NCBI RefSeq assembly: GCF_035609205.1
Contig: NZ_CP141184.1
Location: 1,702,501 to 1,766,500, forward strand
Reading direction: 5' to 3'
Source: Hymenobacter sp. GOD-10R
Lineage (GTDB): Bacteria; Bacteroidota; Bacteroidia; Cytophagales; Hymenobacteraceae
Length of the DNA: 64,000 nucleotides
A program made the translations under genes and the position numbers. Shown piece by piece: positions 59,768 to 64,000 of this stretch. The notes beneath the pieces are model-generated. The model saw only the letters and a list, made by a program, of their open reading frames with translations, searched no databases and was not told the origin of the DNA. Every line of letters begins with the position of its first letter. Positions within the stretch are counted from its first letter, which is position 1.

Positions 59768-62557
59768 ATGCTCAGAATATCCGCGCTTTTTCCTGTCGTC
59801 GTTGGCTTGCTAGCAGCCTTTTCCATTGATGGTGAAAAGCTTGCTGTTTTAACTAATCATATTTTTTCCAAGAAGATAGCTGATGCCGATAAGCCACCTT
59901 ATGCGGTGCTAGCAACTAGGGAGCATATCCTGATCAACGAAGGCTGGAAGTTCTTCCGGTACGACTCGCCCGAAAAGGCCGACAGCCTGATCTACGACGT
60001 GCGGCCGGAAGTGCGGAACGAGCAGGACAGCAAAGCCGCCGACTCCCGACCCACCGAAGCTGTGGCTGTGACGGCCAACCGAACCGTGCTCAAGCCGTGG
60101 ATTCTGCCCACGGGCAACGCCTTTCTGAAAGACCCGGCCAAGCGCCACGCCCGCCCCGCCGGTAATCCGGGCGGCAACTTCCCATTTGTGCAGACGCAGT
60201 TCAACGACCAAGCGTGGGAAAGCGTGGATCTGCCGCACGACTGGGCCATCAAAGGGCCTTTCTACGTGGGTGAGGGGGTGCCCATTGGCGGGGGCATGGG
60301 CCGCTTACCGGTGCAAGGCGTGGCTTGGTACCGAAAGAAACTTCAGATTCCGGCCTCCGACGCAGGTCGCACCATTTACCTGGACGTGGACGGGGCCATG
60401 TCGTACGCCATGGTGTGGATGAATGGCAAGCTGGTGGGCGGCTGGCCCTACGGCTACTCGTCTTGGCGCCTGGACCTGACACCTTATCTCATTCCCGGTG
60501 CCGATAACCAGCTCGCTATTCGCCTGGATAATCCGCCCGGCTCGGCGCGGTGGTACCCTGGGGGCGGCATCTACCGCAATGTGTGGCTGACCAAGGTAAA
60601 CCCCGTGCACGTGGGCCAGTGGGGGACCGTCGTCAAGACCCGCAACGTGAGCAAGGCCGCGGCCACCATCGACTTGCGCGTGTCTGTTGCCAACAAGGCC
60701 ACTAGCAGCGCCAGCGTGGACGTGGCAACGGAGATTTACGCCCTGAACGCCAATGGCGAAAAAACCGGCCGGTCCTTAGCTAAGCTAGCTCCGACGAAGG
60801 CGACGATTCGGGCCCAGTCCGCCGACACCGTTTCTGGTTCGGTTGTTATAACTAACCCCAAGCTCTGGGGACCGCCGCCTACCCAAACGCATAATCGGTA
60901 CGTGGCCGTGACGACCGTTTCGGCCCAAGGTAAAACGCTCGACACGTACCAGACCACCTTTGGCATTCGCGAAGTGCGGTTTGATCCTGATAAAGGCCTC
61001 TTTGTCAATGGGGAGCACATCGTTATCAAAGGCGTCAACCAGCACCACGACCTAGGTGCCTTGGGTGCCGCCTTCAACGTGCGGGCTGCCGAACGCCAGC
61101 TGCAACTTCTGCGCGAAATGGGCTGTAATGCCATCCGCATGTCGCACAACCCGCCCGCACCCGAGTTGCTGGAGCTGACCGACCGCCTAGGTTTTCTGGT
61201 AATTGATGAGGTGTTTGACTCGTGGGAAACGAAAAAGACGCCGCTCGATTTTCACCTCATCTTCCCCGACTGGCACGAGCAGGACCTGCGGGCCCTAGTG
61301 CGCCGCGACCGGAATAGCCCCTCCGTTATCCTCTGGAGCTTTGGCAACGAGGTGGGCGAGCAGTACACGGGCGAGAGAGGCGCCGCCGTAGCGAGGGAAC
61401 TGCATGCCATCGTGAAAGAGGAAGACCCCACCCGCCCAACCACCGTGGCCATGAACTACGCCAAGCCCGACATGCCGCTGCCAGCCGTAGTAGACGTCAT
61501 CAGCCTCAACTACCAGGGCGAGGGCATCCGCTACGATGGCGCCTACAAGGGCTTAAAGGGCATAACCACGCCGCCGCTGTTCCCGGAGTTTCACAAGAAA
61601 TTTCCCGGCAAGATGATTCTGAGCAGCGAGAACGCCTCGGCGCTGAGTAGCCGCGGCGAGTACCTGCTTCCGGTCTTCAACGGCAACAGCGCCCCCGTGC
61701 TCGACGGCCAGGGCGGCGACCCGACAACGCACCAGGTAAGCGCCTATGAGCTATATTCCGTCGCGTTTGGGTCGTCGGCCGATAAGGTGTTTGCCACCAT
61801 GGCGCAGCACCCCTACGTGGCCGGCGGCTTCGTCTGGACGGGCTGGGACTACCTAGGTGAGCCCACGCCCTACTACTCCTCGCGCAGCTCCTATTCCGGC
61901 ATCATCGACCTGGCCGGGTTCAAGAAAGACCGTTTTTACCTCTACCAAGCCTATTGGCGCCCGGAGGTGCCCATGGCTCACCTGCTGCCGCACTGGAACT
62001 GGCCTCAGCGCCTAGGTCAGGTGGTGCCCGTGCACGTCTTCACCTCCGGCGACGAGGCCGAACTGTTCCTGAACGGTAAGTCGCTGGGTCGCAAGAAAAA
62101 AGCAGCAGGTGAGTACCGTGTGCGCTGGGACGACGTGGTGTACGCGCCGGGCGAGTTGAAGGTGGTAGCTTACAAGAACGGCAAGCGTTGGGCAGAGGAT
62201 GTCGTGAAAACTACAGGCGAAGCAGCTAGCCTCAAGCTCACCGCCGACCGTGCGACGATGGATGCCACAGGAACGGGCCTCATCTTCGTAACCGCGCAAC
62301 TCACCGATAAAAACGGCTTGCCCGTATCGAATGCCAAGAACAAGATCCAATTCTTTATCGAAGGCCCCGGCGAGATTGTCGCCACTGACAACGGGGATGC
62401 AGCCAATATAGAGTCGTTTGCTTCGCCGGAACGGGAGGCATTTAATGGCAAGTGTCTCGTTATTGTGCGCGGGAAAAAAGGGCAAGCCGGAACGATCCGG
62501 TTGAAAGCGCAGGCTAGCGGGTTGGAAAGCGCGACTATTTCGTTGAAGAGCAAGTAA
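59768..62557 (+). CDS. Secreted GH2 beta-galactosidase-type glycoside hydrolase
   Basis: A 929-residue enzyme. A signal-like N-terminus is followed by the GH2 jelly-roll (about 60-270), an Ig-like domain (to about 390), the TIM barrel (about 395-690), a DUF4982-type domain and a C-terminal Ig-like domain. The acid/base Glu is residue 528 in SFGNEVGEQ and the nucleophile Glu is residue 621 in LSSENASAL. The family removes terminal beta-linked galactose or related sugars. It probably acts in the periplasm or outside. A -33-like TTTTG and a TACATTAG box lie about 50 bases upstream. No SusC/D pair is adjacent, so it is not in a typical PUL here. Confidence 0.93.
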   Translation: MLRISALFPVVVGLLAAFSIDGEKLAVLTNHIFSKKIADADKPPYAVLATREHILINEGWKFFRYDSPEKADSLIYDVRPEVRNEQDSKAADSRPTEAVAVTANRTVLKPWILPTGNAFLKDPAKRHARPAGNPGGNFPFVQTQFNDQAWESVDLPHDWAIKGPFYVGEGVPIGGGMGRLPVQGVAWYRKKLQIPASDAGRTIYLDVDGAMSYAMVWMNGKLVGGWPYGYSSWRLDLTPYLIPGADNQLAIRLDNPPGSARWYPGGGIYRNVWLTKVNPVHVGQWGTVVKTRNVSKAAATIDLRVSVANKATSSASVDVATEIYALNANGEKTGRSLAKLAPTKATIRAQSADTVSGSVVITNPKLWGPPPTQTHNRYVAVTTVSAQGKTLDTYQTTFGIREVRFDPDKGLFVNGEHIVIKGVNQHHDLGALGAAFNVRAAERQLQLLREMGCNAIRMSHNPPAPELLELTDRLGFLVIDEVFDSWETKKTPLDFHLIFPDWHEQDLRALVRRDRNSPSVILWSFGNEVGEQYTGERGAAVARELHAIVKEEDPTRPTTVAMNYAKPDMPLPAVVDVISLNYQGEGIRYDGAYKGLKGITTPPLFPEFHKKFPGKMILSSENASALSSRGEYLLPVFNGNSAPVLDGQGGDPTTHQVSAYELYSVAFGSSADKVFATMAQHPYVAGGFVWTGWDYLGEPTPYYSSRSSYSGIIDLAGFKKDRFYLYQAYWRPEVPMAHLLPHWNWPQRLGQVVPVHVFTSGDEAELFLNGKSLGRKKKAAGEYRVRWDDVVYAPGELKVVAYKNGKRWAEDVVKTTGEAASLKLTADRATMDATGTGLIFVTAQLTDKNGLPVSNAKNKIQFFIEGPGEIVATDNGDAANIESFASPEREAFNGKCLVIVRGKKGQAGTIRLKAQASGLESATISLKSK

Positions 62558-62734
62558 GGCTAGACACTGGTTTTGCTAGGTTTGTAGGCCACTCTGTAGG
62601 GCTAATACAATTAACGGCAGCTATATTGTCGCTACGAACTTGCACAAAAGCTGATTGCCGCTACTTCACGCAAGTACTGAATAGCGATAATGTAAATATC
62701 AGACGTAATTTTTGACAATATAACTGAGCATGGT

Positions 62735-63490
62735 TTGGAAGCTTTAGACTACAATGCTTTTGCTGGGGAATGTGTTGAGGAGTTGAAAGTTTTGCAAAAC
62801 AAATTCCGAGAAGAGTACAATTTGAGCTGGTATGAGAACTGGTTCTATAATCAATCGACAGGATTATTTACCTTTTCGACTGATGATGTGGAATTAAATT
62901 TCAAATATTTCCAAGTGGGAAGTTTCTCAAAGAAGACAAATACTTGGAAGTGGGCGTGGGATAATGATAATACCCTTGATAATGTCAAAGAAATAACTAA
63001 CGTCGCTAAAGAATTTGGACAAAAAAATAATTTTAACAAGCTCACAAACGCATATTTCGAAAGCGACGAAATTGAAGCATGGGAGTTTACTGCAATTGCA
63101 GCTAAATTGACAAATGGTATAGGTACTTATCGGCCTGTTGACGAACACTTGCAGATATTTTTGGTTATAACGGAGTTGGTTGATAGTGAAACTGCGCAAA
63201 GTATTAAAGCTAGGTACGTTGAGTGCGGTGCTCACGAATATAGAAGAATAGCCTTCGTCTGTAAGCATCTTAACCACAGTACTAAAGTTGGCTTTGAAGA
63301 AGCCTTTGAGACTTTTGGAGGTATGGAGTTATTAGAAGATGACGACTTTCAAGCCTGGTGTAATAAGTGTGAGCGTGTTAGAAAGAAAGAGAAAGGATGG
63401 AATGATAAGTCAATGGAATTTGCGCAAATAAAATTTGTTTGCGAAGACTGCTATTTTGAGATGAAAGAGCTTAACCTCGGATATAGATAG
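62735..63490 (+). CDS. DUF6882-like protein with C-terminal zinc ribbon
   Basis: A protein of about 251 residues. The N-terminal 150 residues match DUF6882 (WYENWFYNQSTGLFTF and WKWAWDNDN, with a LTNGIGTYRP block), a domain often seen in immunity-type or stand-alone proteins near toxin genes. The C-terminus has Cys pairs in WCNKCERVR and VCEDCYFE that look like a zinc ribbon. The start is unclear: TTG at 62735 is the only codon before the domain; the frame stays open about 39 bases further but has no ATG or GTG. Base composition is AT-rich and it contains no CCTAGG, so transfer is likely. No toxin gene is adjacent in view. Function is unknown. Confidence 0.75.
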   Translation: MEALDYNAFAGECVEELKVLQNKFREEYNLSWYENWFYNQSTGLFTFSTDDVELNFKYFQVGSFSKKTNTWKWAWDNDNTLDNVKEITNVAKEFGQKNNFNKLTNAYFESDEIEAWEFTAIAAKLTNGIGTYRPVDEHLQIFLVITELVDSETAQSIKARYVECGAHEYRRIAFVCKHLNHSTKVGFEEAFETFGGMELLEDDDFQAWCNKCERVRKKEKGWNDKSMEFAQIKFVCEDCYFEMKELNLGYR

Positions 63491-63523
63491 CGTAAGCTTT
63501 GGTAATTTAATTACTCATGCAAT

Positions 63524-63955
63524 ATGCCAACAGAAAATAAATTGCGTAGATTCCTCGACGCCCAACAAGCCGATTACCAAACCGCGCTATCCGAAATCAA
63601 AAACGGTAGAAAGCGCAGCCATTGGATGTGGTATATCTTCCCGCAGATTCAAGGGCTAGGCTTCAGTGAAACGTCGAAGTACTACGCTATAAAAGACGCA
63701 GCCGAAGCAGAGGAATACCTAGCTCATCCGGTGTTGGGGAGCCGGTTGGTGGAGATTTCCAGCGAATTGCTCAAGCAGCCGGGTAATGATGCGTACCGCA
63801 TATTCGGCAGCCCGGATGATATGAAGCTGAAGTCTTCTATGACGCTGTTTGCGGCTCTGCCTGATACCAATCCGGTGTTTCAACAAGTGCTGGATAAGTT
63901 TTACGGCGGCGCGAAAGACAGCAAGACGCTGCAACTATTGAGGAATCAGCAATAG
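63524..63955 (+). CDS. DUF1810-family protein
   Basis: A 143-residue protein matching DUF1810 (RFLDAQQADYQTALSEIKNG, in part, and HWMWYIFPQIQGLGFSETSKYYAI). The family is small, single-domain and of uncertain function, with suggested links to ADP-ribose/NAD-related folds. The length is normal and it ends 45 bases before the window edge. The codon use is GC-balanced, unlike the AT-rich gene just before it. The ATG at 63524 is natural. It could be the last gene before another repeat element. Confidence 0.9.
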   Translation: MPTENKLRRFLDAQQADYQTALSEIKNGRKRSHWMWYIFPQIQGLGFSETSKYYAIKDAAEAEEYLAHPVLGSRLVEISSELLKQPGNDAYRIFGSPDDMKLKSSMTLFAALPDTNPVFQQVLDKFYGGAKDSKTLQLLRNQQ

Positions 63956-63982
63956 CTTATAAACAGATATTGGAGGCCCCAA

Positions 63983-64000
63983 GTCATGCTGAGCTTGTCG
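63983..64000. repeat. Partial inverted-repeat element at the window edge
   Basis: The last bases read GTCATGCTGAGCTTGTCG, which resembles the outer arm of the element at 25005 (GTCATCCTGAGCTTGCG). It is probably the left arm of another member cut by the window edge, so the full element cannot be seen. Confidence 0.6.

Larger units (their letters stand above)
7258..62016. repeat. Highly iterated palindrome ACCTAGGT (dispersed)
   Basis: By eye I count 23 exact copies: 7615, 8548, 9559, 10686, 19538, 21073, 21760, 23583, 25363, 26411, 29867, 30536, 30740, 35831, 36309, 37135, 43961, 45611, 48064, 56558, 58561, 61050 and 61851 (first base). About one is expected in 64 kb. The core CCTAGG occurs about 60 times against 16-18 expected. 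Five exact copies (26411, 29867, 35831, 45611, 48064) are outside coding frames. In genes the motif mostly falls as Leu-Gly codons CTA GGT on either strand. The function is unknown; see findings. Confidence 0.85.

Overview
The window reads as a chromosomal segment of a Bacteroidota bacterium of the order Cytophagales, most likely a Hymenobacter-type organism. The reasons are the family mix (DUF4199 membrane proteins beside a GT2 glycosyltransferase, a BatA-domain protein, GT3-type glycogen synthase, a HemY-type oxidase), gene starts without purine-rich ribosome binding sites, and promoter -7 boxes of the form TAnnTTTG ahead of several genes. This assignment is inference from content; no database search was possible. 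No tRNA gene, CRISPR array, transposase or phage gene was found.

Layout. 1-1.5 kb: the 3' half of a 23S rRNA gene and a 5S rRNA gene, ending in a long GC-rich hairpin. 1.8-8.4 kb: a BatA/vWA membrane protein, two DUF4199 proteins and three glycosyltransferases. 8.5-18 kb: purB, a cell-wall transglycosylase with an AsmA-like front half, a TerC transporter, a polyprenyl-phosphate mannose synthase overlapping hemG, a GmhB-like phosphatase and an AT-rich exostosin-type transferase. 18-25 kb: two paralogous lipoproteins of about 50 residues, arginine decarboxylase divergent from an arginase/agmatinase-family enzyme, an aldo/keto reductase and argS. 25-36 kb: mostly housekeeping genes (LOG-family hydrolase, glutathione peroxidase, menA, a DEAD-box helicase, trpS, a queuosine precursor transporter, RNase Z, a STAS protein) plus a divergent GIY-YIG-like protein and a frameshifted DUF4198 gene.

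36.8-41 kb: glycogen synthesis (GT3 synthase and GH13 branching enzyme, same strand). 41-54 kb: small membrane proteins, two tandem DUF421 proteins with C-terminal zinc ribbons, a YfcC-type transporter, a GT39 enzyme, a Tat-exported oxidoreductase, a PAS-only sensor and a CYP152-type P450 peroxygenase. 54-57 kb: an ethanolamine permease and the large subunit of ethanolamine ammonia-lyase, with no eutC. 57-64 kb: an AT-rich Mrr-like nuclease gene, a secreted PHP-domain hydrolase, a secreted GH2 beta-galactosidase, a DUF6882/zinc-ribbon protein and a DUF1810 protein.

The strongest signal not explained by genes is a highly iterated palindrome, ACCTAGGT. I found 23 exact copies by eye where about one is expected, and about 60 copies of the core CCTAGG. 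It occurs in coding and noncoding DNA on genes of both orientations. Several intergenic gaps also hold long imperfect inverted repeats of about 90-140 bp without a transposase (25.0, 26.4, 33.2 and 55.6 kb, and a partial one at the right edge), and an 8-bp tandem repeat begins inside a stop codon at 43.8 kb.
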